Shown one piece after another: positions 38,063 through 47,929 of a stretch of 64,000 nucleotides of DNA (position 1 is its first letter; each line of letters starts with the position of its first letter). Origin of the DNA: an uncultured Sutterella sp. Lineage in GTDB: Bacteria; Pseudomonadota; Gammaproteobacteria; Burkholderiales; Burkholderiaceae_F. Where the stretch lies: the NCBI GenBank assembly GCA_905194315.1, contig CAJJRX010000001.1, positions 1-64,000 on the forward strand, in the 5' to 3' direction. The translations under genes were made by a program, and so were the position numbers. Under the pieces are notes generated by a model. That model saw only the letters and a program-made list of their open reading frames with translations, did not search any database and was not told the origin of the DNA.

Positions 38063-38077
38063 TGTCGCAAGCGCGGC

Positions 38078-39433
38078 TTATTTGTTTTCGCGTTTGTCCG
38101 TCTCATCGACGACCACGAGTGCATTGGAGGTGTCGGTGTGTGAGGCGTTGGGGTTGTTGCGCGTGACGAAGATCTGATCGATGCGGTTGTTGTCCACGTC
38201 AATCACTTCAAACGTAAAGCCGCCCCAGGTGATTTTATCGGTGCGCTTCGGGATCTTGCGCAGCATGTACATCATGAACCCGGCAACAGTTTCGTAGGTG
38301 GAGTCTTCGGGGAACTCGTCTACATCAAGTGCGTGTTCGAGGTCATCAATCGGCGTGGAACCGTCAACGAGCCAGGAGCCGTCACCGCGGTCGATAATCT
38401 GCAGCTCATCCTGCGTGGCCACCAGATCGCCCATCACCGTGCTCATCACGTCGTTCAACGTGATCACACCGACAACGAGTGCGTACTCGTTAATGATGAT
38501 GGCGAAGTCGGCGCCCTGACGCTGGAACACATCGAGCACTTCCGAGAGCGTCAGACTGTCAGGGATGAAGGGACAGGTCTGTACGACGCCCTGTTCTTTC
38601 AGAGAAATCTGTTTGCCTTCGAGAACCTGATTGAGGATGTGCTTGGAATCCACGTACCCGATGACATGGTCGAGATCTTTATCGCAGACAACGAAACGGT
38701 TATACGGGGCGGAGGTGATCTTGCTGCGGATGCTCTGCTCGGATTCGTCAAGTGTGAAATACATGATGCTCTCACGCGGTGTCATAGCAGAGGGGACGAG
38801 ACGGCTTTCCAGATCGAACACGTTCTGAATGACAGCTTCCTCCTGGGGAGCAATGACCCCGGCGGCAGCACCGGCACCCACGCTGGCGAGGATGTCTTCA
38901 CTGGTGATGGTGTCCTGACGCTTGGTGGGAAACCCGATCGAACGCATGAGCGAGTCGGAGAATTTTTCAAGCACATAGACCATCGGACGCAGGCAGGCAA
39001 TGATGATGCGCATCGGCTGAACAACCGCCATGGCGGCAGCTTCAGGACGGGCAATAGCCAGACGTTTCGGAAGCAGATCCGAGAAAATCACAAACAGCAG
39101 AATCGAAAGACAGAAGGAGAGGGTAAAGCTCACTTTACCCAGGACTTCAGGCGGCAGAAAGCTCGAAAGAGCCCACTCGAAAAACGGTGAAAATGTGGCG
39201 TCACCGACGATACCGCCGGCCAGTGCGACCGCATTAATGCCGAGCTGCAGGGCAGAGAAGAACTGCCCGGGCTGTTCCTGTAAATCCAGTACTAATTTAG
39301 CTCTGCGTTCTCCTTCCTCGGCAAGCGTTTGCAGACGTGTTTTTCTGGCTGCGGCAAGTGAGATCTCGGCGCAACTGAAAAACGCGCTGAGAAAGATAAG
39401 GATGAAGAGAGTGATTAGCTGAGAGTATGACAT
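38078..39433 (-). CDS. CNNM/CBS/CorC-type membrane transporter
   Basis: A 451-residue protein. A CNNM domain with three or four membrane helices (about 1-200, FFSCAEISLAAARKTRLQ) is followed by two CBS domains (about 215-345) and a C-terminal CorC/HlyC domain (about 365-440, FTFEVIDVDNNRIDQIFV). Domain order and length match the YtfL/PaeA and YfjD group. Those proteins have been tied to polyamine or Mg2+/Co2+ export. The old name 'hemolysin' should not be taken literally. Substrate undetermined. Confidence 0.9.
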   Translation of the reverse strand: MSYSQLITLFILIFLSAFFSCAEISLAAARKTRLQTLAEEGERRAKLVLDLQEQPGQFFSALQLGINAVALAGGIVGDATFSPFFEWALSSFLPPEVLGKVSFTLSFCLSILLFVIFSDLLPKRLAIARPEAAAMAVVQPMRIIIACLRPMVYVLEKFSDSLMRSIGFPTKRQDTITSEDILASVGAGAAAGVIAPQEEAVIQNVFDLESRLVPSAMTPRESIMYFTLDESEQSIRSKITSAPYNRFVVCDKDLDHVIGYVDSKHILNQVLEGKQISLKEQGVVQTCPFIPDSLTLSEVLDVFQRQGADFAIIINEYALVVGVITLNDVMSTVMGDLVATQDELQIIDRGDGSWLVDGSTPIDDLEHALDVDEFPEDSTYETVAGFMMYMLRKIPKRTDKITWGGFTFEVIDVDNNRIDQIFVTRNNPNASHTDTSNALVVVDETDKRENK

Positions 39434-39699
39434 AGACCTTTACCAAAGGTTGATAGCCTTTTATTTTATCACGCCGGAAGTAAGTTATTGTTTTCGAGAG
39501 TGTTTTTACTTAGATAAGACACCCTGAGTAGAAATAAGGAGAGACTTTGCTATTAATGGAAAAAGACGTAAATACTGGTTTCTTTTTGTCGGGGAATCTT
39601 TACAGACGTAACTTAAGCAGGTATCTTCTAAACTCAACGTTCCGCAAAGCTTGGCGCGCTGTTTAATGAATAAATTGAAAAAACCATAGGATAGGAAAA

Positions 39700-40725
39700 A
39701 TGGGAAATTCAAAGCTATTAGCCACTGTTGCCGTTTTAGCCGCTGGCGCGGTTGCCATGCCTGCCTTTGCAGGTGCGACTCTGGATGCAGTGAAAAAACG
39801 CGACTACCTCGTCTGCGGGGTTAACACGTCTGCTCCTGGCTTCGGCAGTGCTGATAGTCAGGGTAACTGGGAAGGTCTTGATGTGAACATCTGCCGCAGC
39901 GTCGCTGCTGCTGTTCTTGGCGATGCCAAGAAGGTGAAGTTTGTTCCGCTGACATCCTCTCAGCGCTTCACCGCTCTGCAGTCCGGTGAAATCGATGTGC
40001 TCGCCCGTAACACCACCTGGACAATGACCCGTGACACGACACAGGGTGCCATGTTTGTCGGCACGTCCTACTACGACGGTCAGGGCTTTATTGTTCCGAA
40101 GGAGTTCGGTATCAAGACGCTCAAGGAACTTGACGGTGCTTCCATCTGCATTCAGTCCGGTACGTCCACTGAAAAAACGCTTGCTGACTTCTTCCGCACC
40201 AACAAGCTCACCTACAAGGCTGTCGTGTTTGATGCTGCCGAAGCAATTCAGGGTGCCTTCCTCTCCGGTCGCTGCCAGGCTTACACAACCGACCAGTCTG
40301 ACCTGGCCGGTATGCTGACCCATGCTTCCAATCCGGAAAAGTACGAAATCCTCTCCGAAGTGATTTCCAAAGAACCTCTCGGTCCGGCCGTGCGTCAGGG
40401 TGATGACCAGTGGTTCCTGATCGTCCGCTGGGCGCTCAACACCATGATTGAAGCTGAAGAATACGGCATCACGAAGGCCAATGCTGATGAACTGCGCAAG
40501 ACGAGCACCAATCCCAATGTGCTGCGTATCCTCGGTAACGGCGACGATATGGGTCGCGGTATCGGTCTGGACAAGGAATGGTCCTACCGTATCGTCAAGC
40601 AGGTTGGCAACTACGGCGAGTCCTGGGAAAAGTACTTCGGCCCGAACTCCGCGCTCAAGCTGCCGCGCGGTCTCAACAAACTCTGGACGCAGGGCGGCCT
40701 GATGTACGCCATGCCGATTCGCTAA
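39700..40725 (+). CDS. Amino-acid ABC transporter, periplasmic binding protein (AapJ-like)
   Basis: A 341-residue family 3 solute-binding protein with a signal peptide cleaved near residue 24 (PAFA-G). The family segments RDYLVCGVNTSAPGFG, GLDVNICRSVAAAVLGD and GEIDVLARNTTWTMTRDT are present. Length and the C-terminal segment (YGESWEKYFGP) match the AapJ/BztA general L-amino-acid type. GATAGGAA precedes the ATG. It leads a transporter operon with two permeases. The 266-base upstream region is AT-rich but offers no clear promoter by eye. Confidence 0.9.
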   Translation: MGNSKLLATVAVLAAGAVAMPAFAGATLDAVKKRDYLVCGVNTSAPGFGSADSQGNWEGLDVNICRSVAAAVLGDAKKVKFVPLTSSQRFTALQSGEIDVLARNTTWTMTRDTTQGAMFVGTSYYDGQGFIVPKEFGIKTLKELDGASICIQSGTSTEKTLADFFRTNKLTYKAVVFDAAEAIQGAFLSGRCQAYTTDQSDLAGMLTHASNPEKYEILSEVISKEPLGPAVRQGDDQWFLIVRWALNTMIEAEEYGITKANADELRKTSTNPNVLRILGNGDDMGRGIGLDKEWSYRIVKQVGNYGESWEKYFGPNSALKLPRGLNKLWTQGGLMYAMPIR

Positions 40726-40749
40726 TCTGACGGCAGTCGTTCATTAAGA

Positions 40750-40785
40750 AAAAGGCTCCCTGGAATTTTCTCGGGAGCCTTTTTG
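40750..40785 (+). terminator. Intra-operon terminator after the binding-protein gene
   Basis: Perfect 12-base arms AAAAAGGCTCCC/GGGAGCCTTTTT with a 12-base loop and T run, placed between the binding-protein gene and the permeases. Partial read-through would give much more binding protein than permease, the usual stoichiometry of ABC importers. Confidence 0.88.
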
Positions 40786-40893
40786 GTCAATAATATTGCG
40801 TTTCTATCAGACTGATGCGGTAAGGGACGGCGGAAAGCCTGTCAGGCGTCGTGTCACACGAACAATAACTCTTCATTTGAGCCTCACATAAGA

Positions 40894-42069
40894 ATGTTAT
40901 CGAAGAACTCTTTTGGTATTGAGGGTGATGACGCCTGGCGTGAGCGTCAGGCCGCAAAGCGCCGCCGGGACTATACAATCCAGGCTGTTCTTGTCCTGAC
41001 ACTGTTTGCGCTGCTTGCCGCCGCGGTAATGAACATCTCTGACAATCTTGCCGAACGCCATATCCGCAGCGGTTTTGCTTTTATTTTCAACCCTTCAGGA
41101 TTTGACATCGGTGAAGCAGCCTTCCCGTTTACCAGTGCTGATCCTGCATGGCAGGGTTTTCTGGTAGGGATGATCAATACCGTCAAGGTGTCCTTTTTTG
41201 CGATTATCTCAGCCACGCTGCTTGGCGTGGCGGTCGGTCTGATGCGTCTTTCCCGCCACCCCATGCTGAAATTTCTGGGGGCGGCACATGTCGAGGTTTA
41301 CCGTAACATTCCTCTGCTGGTGATGCTCCTTGCTGTGTATCTCAGCGTAACCGAACTGCTTCCCAGTGCGCACGGGGCTCTGCATATCGGCAACTGGGTC
41401 TACCTTTCCAAGTCCGGTCTGCAGTTTGCCGAACCGGTGCATTTCTGGGCCGCTACATTCACTTCGCTTGCCGTGGCGGCTCTGGGCGGATGGCTGGTTC
41501 GCCGTCTCTGCACAAAGCGTCTGACCAATCTGATTGCCTCACTCTGGGGGCTTGCTGCTTTCGCAGTTCTGCTTGTCTGCTCGTGGTGCATATTCGGTGC
41601 CGTTGACGGGTGGGCTCATCCGGAGCAGACCCGCTTTGCGTTGCGCGGCGGCGGACAGTTAACCCCGGAATTTCTCTCACTCTGGCTTGGACTGACACTG
41701 TTTACGAGCGCCTCGATTGCAGAAATTATTCGTGCGGGTGTGCTTGCTGTGCGTCCTCAGCAGTGGGATGCCGGGCTTGCCCTGGGTCTGACCCGGGCTG
41801 AAACTGTCAGCTATGTGATTTTCCCGCAGTCTATGCGTCTGGTTGTTCCGCCGCTCGCGAGCCAGTTCATGAACCTTACGAAAAACTCCTCTCTGGCTGT
41901 GGTGGTCGGTTACCCCGATCTTGTCAATATCGGCAATACCACCATTAACGTCAGTGCGCAGGCCCTCGAGGTTATCTGCATCATCATGCTGGTGTATCTG
42001 ACACTCAACCTGATCACCTCCGTGCTGATGAATGCTTTGAATGCCCGCGTGATGCGAGCCCCGCAGTAA
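40894..42069 (+). CDS. Amino-acid ABC transporter permease (AapQ-like)
   Basis: A 391-residue inner-membrane permease with about eight helices and the large loop typical of AapQ/BztB. The conserved HEAA-type binding segment is near ALGLTRAETVSYVIFPQSMRLVVPP, and the permease core begins at FLVGMINTVKVSFFAI. The N-terminus is polar and basic (RQAAKRRRDYTIQ) before helix one. It is followed by its partner after 15 bases. Confidence 0.9.
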   Translation: MLSKNSFGIEGDDAWRERQAAKRRRDYTIQAVLVLTLFALLAAAVMNISDNLAERHIRSGFAFIFNPSGFDIGEAAFPFTSADPAWQGFLVGMINTVKVSFFAIISATLLGVAVGLMRLSRHPMLKFLGAAHVEVYRNIPLLVMLLAVYLSVTELLPSAHGALHIGNWVYLSKSGLQFAEPVHFWAATFTSLAVAALGGWLVRRLCTKRLTNLIASLWGLAAFAVLLVCSWCIFGAVDGWAHPEQTRFALRGGGQLTPEFLSLWLGLTLFTSASIAEIIRAGVLAVRPQQWDAGLALGLTRAETVSYVIFPQSMRLVVPPLASQFMNLTKNSSLAVVVGYPDLVNIGNTTINVSAQALEVICIIMLVYLTLNLITSVLMNALNARVMRAPQ

Positions 42070-42084
42070 CAGGAGGATAAAGAT

Positions 42085-43170
42085 ATGCAGATTGTTTCCG
42101 AATCCTCTTTCCACGGGACGCTGGCTGAGCGCATCCGCCGGCAGTTTTTCTACTCCGTTCCGGCAGGCATTGTGAGCGTTGGCGTTTTTGCCGTTATTCT
42201 TTATGTCCTGATCCGTTTTGTTGACTGGGCGCTGCTCAACTCGGTGCTGAGTGCCGACCCCGAAGCCTGCCGTCAGGCCTCAGGCGCCTGCTGGGGGTTT
42301 GTTACCGAAAAATGGCGTCTGATTCTGTTCGGACGTTTCCCGTATGCGGAGCAGTGGCGCCCCGGACTGGCCACGGCGATTGTGATCGCTTTGCTTGTGC
42401 TTTCCGCTTTCCCGGCGATGTGGCATAAGCCCAATTCGCGTTATCTCCTCTGGGGATGGGGTGCAGGTTTTGTTGCTTTCTTTGCGCTCATGACCGGGGG
42501 CGTTTTCGGTCTGAGCCATGTCTCCACCGATATGTGGGGCGGTCTGCCGCTCACTGTGATTCTGACGCTCTTCGGTATGGGGCTCTCCATCCCGATTGGT
42601 GTTGTGCTTGCTGTGGCGCGCCGCAGCAGTATGCCGATTGTTTCCGGTACAGCCACCGGATATATTGAACTCGTGCGCGGTGTGCCGCTTATCACGGTGC
42701 TTTTTGTTTCAACATTTATCTTCCCGCTGCTGCTTCCGTCGGGATTCCGCGTTGACGCATTCTGGCGAGTGACGGTCGGTATTGTGCTCTTCCAGGCGGC
42801 TTATATTGCAGAAACCGTTCGCGGCGGTATTCAGACGATTCCCGCCGGACAGTTCAATGCAGGTGCCTCTCTGGGGCTGACCAAATTCCAGGTCTACTCC
42901 TACATCATCCTGCCGCAGGCGCTCGTGGCGGTGATTCCGGCGTTTATCAACAGCCTGCTGTCGTGCTTTATGGACACCTCGCTGGTGACGGTGGTGTCAA
43001 TGACCGACCTCACAGGGGCTTTGAAGCTTGCTCTCGGGGATGCTGTCTGGCGCGGTTACTTTGTCGAAGGGTACGTGTTCATTGCTGTGATCTATTTTGT
43101 GATCAGTTTCGGAATTTCCCGTTACAGCATGTGGCTTGAAGGGTATCTTGGCGGCAATAAACGGCGCTAA
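42085..43170 (+). CDS. Amino-acid ABC transporter permease (AapM-like)
   Basis: A 361-residue partner permease. ATPase-contacting segment: ASLGLTKFQVYSYIILPQALVAVIP. Core segment: IPIGVVLAVARRSSMPIV. It pairs with the preceding permease to form the channel. AGGAGG lies before the ATG. The ATP-binding subunit that normally follows (AapP) is missing; the next gene, 37 bases on, is unrelated. Confidence 0.9.
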   Translation: MQIVSESSFHGTLAERIRRQFFYSVPAGIVSVGVFAVILYVLIRFVDWALLNSVLSADPEACRQASGACWGFVTEKWRLILFGRFPYAEQWRPGLATAIVIALLVLSAFPAMWHKPNSRYLLWGWGAGFVAFFALMTGGVFGLSHVSTDMWGGLPLTVILTLFGMGLSIPIGVVLAVARRSSMPIVSGTATGYIELVRGVPLITVLFVSTFIFPLLLPSGFRVDAFWRVTVGIVLFQAAYIAETVRGGIQTIPAGQFNAGASLGLTKFQVYSYIILPQALVAVIPAFINSLLSCFMDTSLVTVVSMTDLTGALKLALGDAVWRGYFVEGYVFIAVIYFVISFGISRYSMWLEGYLGGNKRR

Positions 43171-43207
43171 CATTACAGGACAGCAACCAAATTCCAAAGG
43201 TGAAAGA

Positions 43208-43681
43208 ATGTTTTCCACATTCCATGAGCATATTATTCGTGTCTCTCATGGCCCTCAGGACGATCTGTCCATGGACGAGCTCTGGTCCGCGTTCCTGACC
43301 TATGCAGAGAAACCTCAGATGTTTGTTGAGCATCTGACTGATTCAAAGATTATTTCCAGAACAGAAACCGAAAAAGGCTTTAAGCTCAAACGGCATCTGT
43401 TTTTCGATAAGATGCAGATTGCTGACACGGTTGATGTGATCAGTGCAGAGCATACGCTTGTTACCCTGGTTGAGGCAGGGAAGGATTTTCCGGCCTCGAG
43501 CTTTCTTATCCGGCTGGAGGAACCTGAAACCGGTAATCTGTTTGTGCGGTTTATTTATGAAGAGGAAAAACGCAACGAGAATCCGATGTTCTCGGAAATC
43601 CGCAAACAGGCCTATCAGGATAAAGACGAGTTTCTTGTCCGGGAACTCCTTCAGTGGATAATGCGGCAGCGGAAAAACTGA
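43208..43681 (+). CDS. DUF1857/AtaL-like SRPBCC protein
   Basis: A 157-residue soluble protein that matches the DUF1857 (AtaL-like, SRPBCC fold) pattern: LWSAFLTYAEKPQMFVEHL, a beta-strand series, then FLIRLEEPETGNLFVRFIYEE. The fold has a deep cavity, often for hydrophobic ligands. Function is unknown. AAAGGTG precedes the ATG. It sits where the transporter ATPase gene would be expected, probably in the same transcript. Confidence 0.65.
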   Translation: MFSTFHEHIIRVSHGPQDDLSMDELWSAFLTYAEKPQMFVEHLTDSKIISRTETEKGFKLKRHLFFDKMQIADTVDVISAEHTLVTLVEAGKDFPASSFLIRLEEPETGNLFVRFIYEEEKRNENPMFSEIRKQAYQDKDEFLVRELLQWIMRQRKN

Positions 43682-43763
43682 GATTTCCGCCGTCTGTGTA
43701 GCGTTTTCTTATCACTTGGCGCTCGAGTCTGTCACTGGCCCGGGCGCTTTTCAGTCATACAAC

Positions 43764-46052
43764 ATGCAAGCCGAAAGCAAAACCCGAATCGTAAATTTCC
43801 TTTCCCGTGATGTCGCTATCGCCCCCTGGCAGGCCGAAGCTGTCATTGAACTTTTTGAAGACGGCGCGACCGTGCCGTTTATCGCCCGCTACCGCAAGGA
43901 GCGTACCGGGCAGATGGATGACACGCAGCTGCGCGTCTTTGAAGAAAAATATCTTTATTACACAACGCTGGAGGACCGCCGTCAGACGGTGCTCGAAAAA
44001 GTGTCCGCTCTCGGCAAGCTGACGCCTGAACTCGAGGCACAGATCCTGGCTTGTGACACGAAGCAGGGGCTTGAGGATATTTATCTCCCTTTCCGCCCCA
44101 AGCGCCGCAGCATTGCTGCAGATGCCAGAGAAAACGGTCTTGAGCCGCTGCTCGAGGAGATTATCAGTGACACGGCTCTCGATGTGAGTGCACGCGCTGC
44201 TGATTTCATCCGGCCCGATACCAAGTTTGATTCTGCTGACGGCGTGCTCAAGGGTGTAAGGGCTTTGCTTGCCGAGCGTATCGGTGACAATGCTTTTATC
44301 CTCGGGTCTGTCCGTGAAATGCTCTGGCGCGAGGCCGAGCTTTCCTCGAAGGTTATCGAAGGTATGGAGCAGGGCGGTGAAACGTATAAGGACTATTTTG
44401 AGTACCGGGAACTGATATCAAAAATCCCGTCACACCGGGCTCTTGCGCTGCTGCGCGGTTTCCGTCAGGGGGTTCTTCGCGTGGGCATTGACAGCACTGA
44501 GGCGTTTGAGGAGGAGTTCTCCTGTCTGGCGGATGAGACGCTGAATCTGTCACTCGCCGCGCACAAGGATGCCTGGCTCAAGAGCGCTGTCGGCTGGGCC
44601 TGGCGCGTGAAGATTCTTCCCGGCATGGAGTCAGAGCTGATCAGTCTGCTCAGGGAGGATGCGGAGAAAAAAGCGATTGATGTTTTCGGCACCAACCTCA
44701 AAGCAGTACTGATGGCGGCGCCTGTCGGCTCCAAGGTGGTGATGGGGCTTGATCCTGGGTATCGCAACGGTGTCAAGATTGCAGTGGTCTCCGGTACCGG
44801 TGCGCTGCTTGAGACATTTGTGGTTCATCCCTTCCAGTCGGCCGGGGAGCGGGAAAGGGCGCAGGCGATGATTGCCCGGTCCTGTCTGCGGCATGGCGTG
44901 GAGTTTCTGGCCATCGGCAATGGTACGGCAAGCCGTGAAACGGATGAGCTCGTCGGCGGTATTCTGGCAGCCAACCCTGCGATTCGCGCACGAAAGGTCA
45001 TTGTCAGCGAGGCGGGGGCATCCGTATACTCGGCCTCCGAAGTTGCTGCGCAGGAATTCCCGGATGTAGATGTGAGTTTCCGCGGCGCGATTTCAATCGC
45101 GCGCCGCCTGCAGGATCCGCTTGCTGAACTTGTCAAAATTGATCCCAAAGCGATCGGAGTCGGACAGTATCAGCATGACCTGAACGAGGAGCTGCTCAAT
45201 GTGCGTCTCAACAATGTGGTTGAAGACTGTGTGAATGCGGTTGGTGTCGATATCAACACAGCCAGTGCGGATCTGCTCAGACGTGTGGTCGGTATCGGCC
45301 CCGCGAGAGCCGCCAATGTGATTGAGTTGCGTGAGAAGCTCGGCGGCTTCACTGACCGCGAACAGATCCGTGATGTCCGGCAGCTCGGAGAAAAGCGTTT
45401 CGCCCAGTGTGTGGGATTTTTGCGAATCAACAACGGGAAGAATCCGCTGGACGCCACCTCTGTGCATCCCGAGTCCTACCCGGTGGTGGAGAAAATGCTC
45501 CGGGCGCTCGGCAAACCGATCGGTGAAGTGATCGGCAATACCGCTTTGCTGAAAACGCTCCGGCTCAAAGACTTTGTCACCGATACGGTCGGGATGCCGA
45601 CGCTCGAGGATATCGTCCGTGAACTGGAAAAGCCCGCCCGCGATCCGAGAGCGCAATTCACCTATGCCAATTTCAACGAGTCAATTCATAAGATTTCCGA
45701 TCTCAGCGCCGGGATGAAACTCGAAGGTGTTGTGACAAATGTCGCCCAGTTCGGCGCCTTTGTGGATATCGGTGTGCATCAGGACGGGCTGGTGCATATC
45801 TCCGAACTATCTGACGATTTTGTGAAGGATCCGCATCAGGTGGTTCGCGTGGGGGATATTGTTCAGGTGGTTGTGCTTGAGGTCGATGAGCAGAGAAAAC
45901 GCATTTCGCTTTCCATGAAAAAGCATAGTGCCCGCAGTGGTGAAACGCCGCAGGGCCGGAAACAGGGACGGCAGGGAATGCGCAAAGAGTCTCAGAGGGC
46001 ACCTACAGCAATGTCCAATGCGTTCCAGAGTCTCGGTATGCTCAGGAAGTGA
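43764..46052 (+). CDS. tex: Tex-family RNA-binding transcription accessory protein
   Basis: A 762-residue protein with an N-terminal Tex domain (VPFIARYRKERTGQMDD near 35-51), a YqgF-like RNase H fold (about 320-450, MGLDPGYRNGVKIAVVSG), helix-hairpin-helix repeats (about 480-570) and a C-terminal S1 domain (about 635-710, GMKLEGVVTNVAQFGAFVDIGVHQDGLVHISEL). Tex binds nucleic acid and affects transcription and toxin expression in some pathogens. The ATG at 43764 begins at the family's normal N-terminus; a TTG at 43716 adds an unconserved extension. Neither has a good ribosome site. Confidence 0.93.
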   Translation: MQAESKTRIVNFLSRDVAIAPWQAEAVIELFEDGATVPFIARYRKERTGQMDDTQLRVFEEKYLYYTTLEDRRQTVLEKVSALGKLTPELEAQILACDTKQGLEDIYLPFRPKRRSIAADARENGLEPLLEEIISDTALDVSARAADFIRPDTKFDSADGVLKGVRALLAERIGDNAFILGSVREMLWREAELSSKVIEGMEQGGETYKDYFEYRELISKIPSHRALALLRGFRQGVLRVGIDSTEAFEEEFSCLADETLNLSLAAHKDAWLKSAVGWAWRVKILPGMESELISLLREDAEKKAIDVFGTNLKAVLMAAPVGSKVVMGLDPGYRNGVKIAVVSGTGALLETFVVHPFQSAGERERAQAMIARSCLRHGVEFLAIGNGTASRETDELVGGILAANPAIRARKVIVSEAGASVYSASEVAAQEFPDVDVSFRGAISIARRLQDPLAELVKIDPKAIGVGQYQHDLNEELLNVRLNNVVEDCVNAVGVDINTASADLLRRVVGIGPARAANVIELREKLGGFTDREQIRDVRQLGEKRFAQCVGFLRINNGKNPLDATSVHPESYPVVEKMLRALGKPIGEVIGNTALLKTLRLKDFVTDTVGMPTLEDIVRELEKPARDPRAQFTYANFNESIHKISDLSAGMKLEGVVTNVAQFGAFVDIGVHQDGLVHISELSDDFVKDPHQVVRVGDIVQVVVLEVDEQRKRISLSMKKHSARSGETPQGRKQGRQGMRKESQRAPTAMSNAFQSLGMLRK

Positions 46053-46120
46053 TGAGCCAGACAGGACAGAGGGCGGCGGAATTTCTCCCGCCTGTCTTCA
46101 GTCCCGCCTGGCGGGATATT

Positions 46121-46128
46121 GCTAGAAT
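46121..46128 (+). promoter_or_regulatory. Candidate extended -10 promoter of prfC
   Basis: TGCTAGAAT (46120-46128) fits the extended -10 form TGn-TAGAAT, 67-75 bases before prfC. No -35 match lies at standard spacing, which extended -10 promoters can tolerate. Confidence 0.3.
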
Positions 46129-46194
46129 ATTCCGCCTTGAATTTATTGCTGTTTTCACGGGGCGCACACCGCCCCTTCAATTTCTGGAAGTGTT

Positions 46195-47799
46195 ATGACC
46201 AGTCCGAATCCCGCACTGGTGCGTGACGTTGAAGATCGACGCACCTTTGCCATTATTTCCCACCCTGACGCGGGTAAAACCACATTGACGGAAAAGCTGC
46301 TGCTTTTTGGCGGGGCTATTCAGATGGCCGGCGCCGTGAAGGGGCGCAAGGCAGCCCGTCATGCCACCTCCGACTGGATGGAAGTGGAAAAGGAGCGTGG
46401 GATTTCCGTCACCAGTTCGGTGATGCAGTTCAAGTACAACGATCATGTGATCAATCTGCTCGATACACCGGGCCATGAGGACTTCTCGGAAGACACGTAC
46501 CGCGTGCTGACTGCCGTTGACGCTGCCATTATGGTCATTGACGCGGCCAAGGGTGTTGAAGCGCAGACCATCAAGCTGCTTGAAGTGTGCCGTATGCGCA
46601 ACACGCCGATTATCACCTTCATCAACAAGCTCGACCGTGAAGTGCGTTCGCCGCTTGATCTGCTCAGTGAAATTGAAAGCGTGCTCAAGCTGCAGTGTGT
46701 GCCGATCACCTGGCCGATCGGGATGGGTAAAACCTTCCGCGGGGTATTTTCACTTCTGAATGACCACATGGTCCGATTTACCCCCGGTCAGGAACGTCTC
46801 TCAAATGAAAAAGAAATTATTGAAGGACTGAATAATCCTGAGCTCGATAAATTATTTCCGATGGAAATGCCCAGTGCACGTGAAGGAATTGAATTAGTGC
46901 AGGGGGCGACCGAACCGTTCGACCTTGAGAAATTTTTAAATGCTGAACAGAGTCCGGTGTTTTTCGGTTCCGGTGTGAATAATTTCGGTGTGCAGGACCT
47001 TCTGGACGCACTGGTGAACTGGGCGCCTTCTCCGCGCGAACGCGATGCCGGCACGCGAATGGTGCAGCCGACGGAAACGCCGTTTACCGGTTTCGTCTTT
47101 AAGATTCAGGCCAATATGGATCCGCGTCACCGTGACCGTATTGCTTTCTTCCGTGTCTGCTCGGGCCGTTATGAACCCGGTATGAAGGTTTTTCATACCC
47201 GTGAGGGGCGGGAAATGAAGATTGCCAATGCGCTCACCTTCATGGCACAGGACCGTGTGATCATGACGGATGCTGTGGCCGGTGACATTATCGGTATTTA
47301 TAACCACGGTCAGCTTCACATCGGTGACACGCTCACGGAGGGCGAACAGCTCGCTTTCACCGGAATACCAAATTTTGCACCTGAACTTTTCCGCGCCGCC
47401 CGCAGTAAGGACCCCTTTAAAGCCAAGCAGCTTCAGAAAGGGCTGCAGGAGCTCGGCGAAGAGGGGGCTATTCAGGTCTTCACGAACGACATCGGCAATA
47501 TCCTGCTTGGTGCCGTCGGTCAGCTGCAGTTTGAAATCGTGGCTCAGCGTCTCGCCACAGAATACAAGGTCGATGCCATTTATGAGTCTACTGATGTTTC
47601 GACCGCCCGCTGGCTGTCGTTCCCGGATGAGAACACACGCAAGGATTTCGAGCGTGAACAGATGGCAAGACTCGCCACTGACGTCAATGGAAATACGGTC
47701 TATCTGGCGACATCGATCTACAATCTGGAGACAACGATGAAGCACTGGCCGCAGGTGAAATTCCATTCAACCCGCGAGATGAACGAGAAAATTGAGTAA
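46195..47799 (+). CDS. prfC: Peptide chain release factor 3
   Basis: A 534-residue translational GTPase that recycles RF1/RF2 from the ribosome. G1 [23 protein letters not shown] and FINKLDRE are all intact, and the C-terminal half carries the RF3-type domain ([15 protein letters not shown]). Length is standard. It follows tex after 142 bases and ends at a clear terminator. Confidence 0.96.
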   Translation: MTSPNPALVRDVEDRRTFAIISHPDAGKTTLTEKLLLFGGAIQMAGAVKGRKAARHATSDWMEVEKERGISVTSSVMQFKYNDHVINLLDTPGHEDFSEDTYRVLTAVDAAIMVIDAAKGVEAQTIKLLEVCRMRNTPIITFINKLDREVRSPLDLLSEIESVLKLQCVPITWPIGMGKTFRGVFSLLNDHMVRFTPGQERLSNEKEIIEGLNNPELDKLFPMEMPSAREGIELVQGATEPFDLEKFLNAEQSPVFFGSGVNNFGVQDLLDALVNWAPSPRERDAGTRMVQPTETPFTGFVFKIQANMDPRHRDRIAFFRVCSGRYEPGMKVFHTREGREMKIANALTFMAQDRVIMTDAVAGDIIGIYNHGQLHIGDTLTEGEQLAFTGIPNFAPELFRAARSKDPFKAKQLQKGLQELGEEGAIQVFTNDIGNILLGAVGQLQFEIVAQRLATEYKVDAIYESTDVSTARWLSFPDENTRKDFEREQMARLATDVNGNTVYLATSIYNLETTMKHWPQVKFHSTREMNEKIE

Positions 47800-47873
47800 G
47801 TATTTACTATCGTAAAAACGACTGTAGTGCAGTTATTTTATTTTAGTAACCGCTTACTCGAATATAAGAAATG

Positions 47874-47918
47874 CCGGCTGCAGCTGATCCGGATACGGGC
47901 TGCAGCCGGTACTTTTTT
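47874..47918 (+). terminator. Terminator after prfC
   Basis: Ten-base arms CCGGCTGCAG/CTGCAGCCGG (47874-47883, 47900-47909) followed within 4 bases by six T. It lies just before the end of the convergent hydE gene. Confidence 0.85.
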
Positions 47919-47929
47919 CCGGCCTTCCT

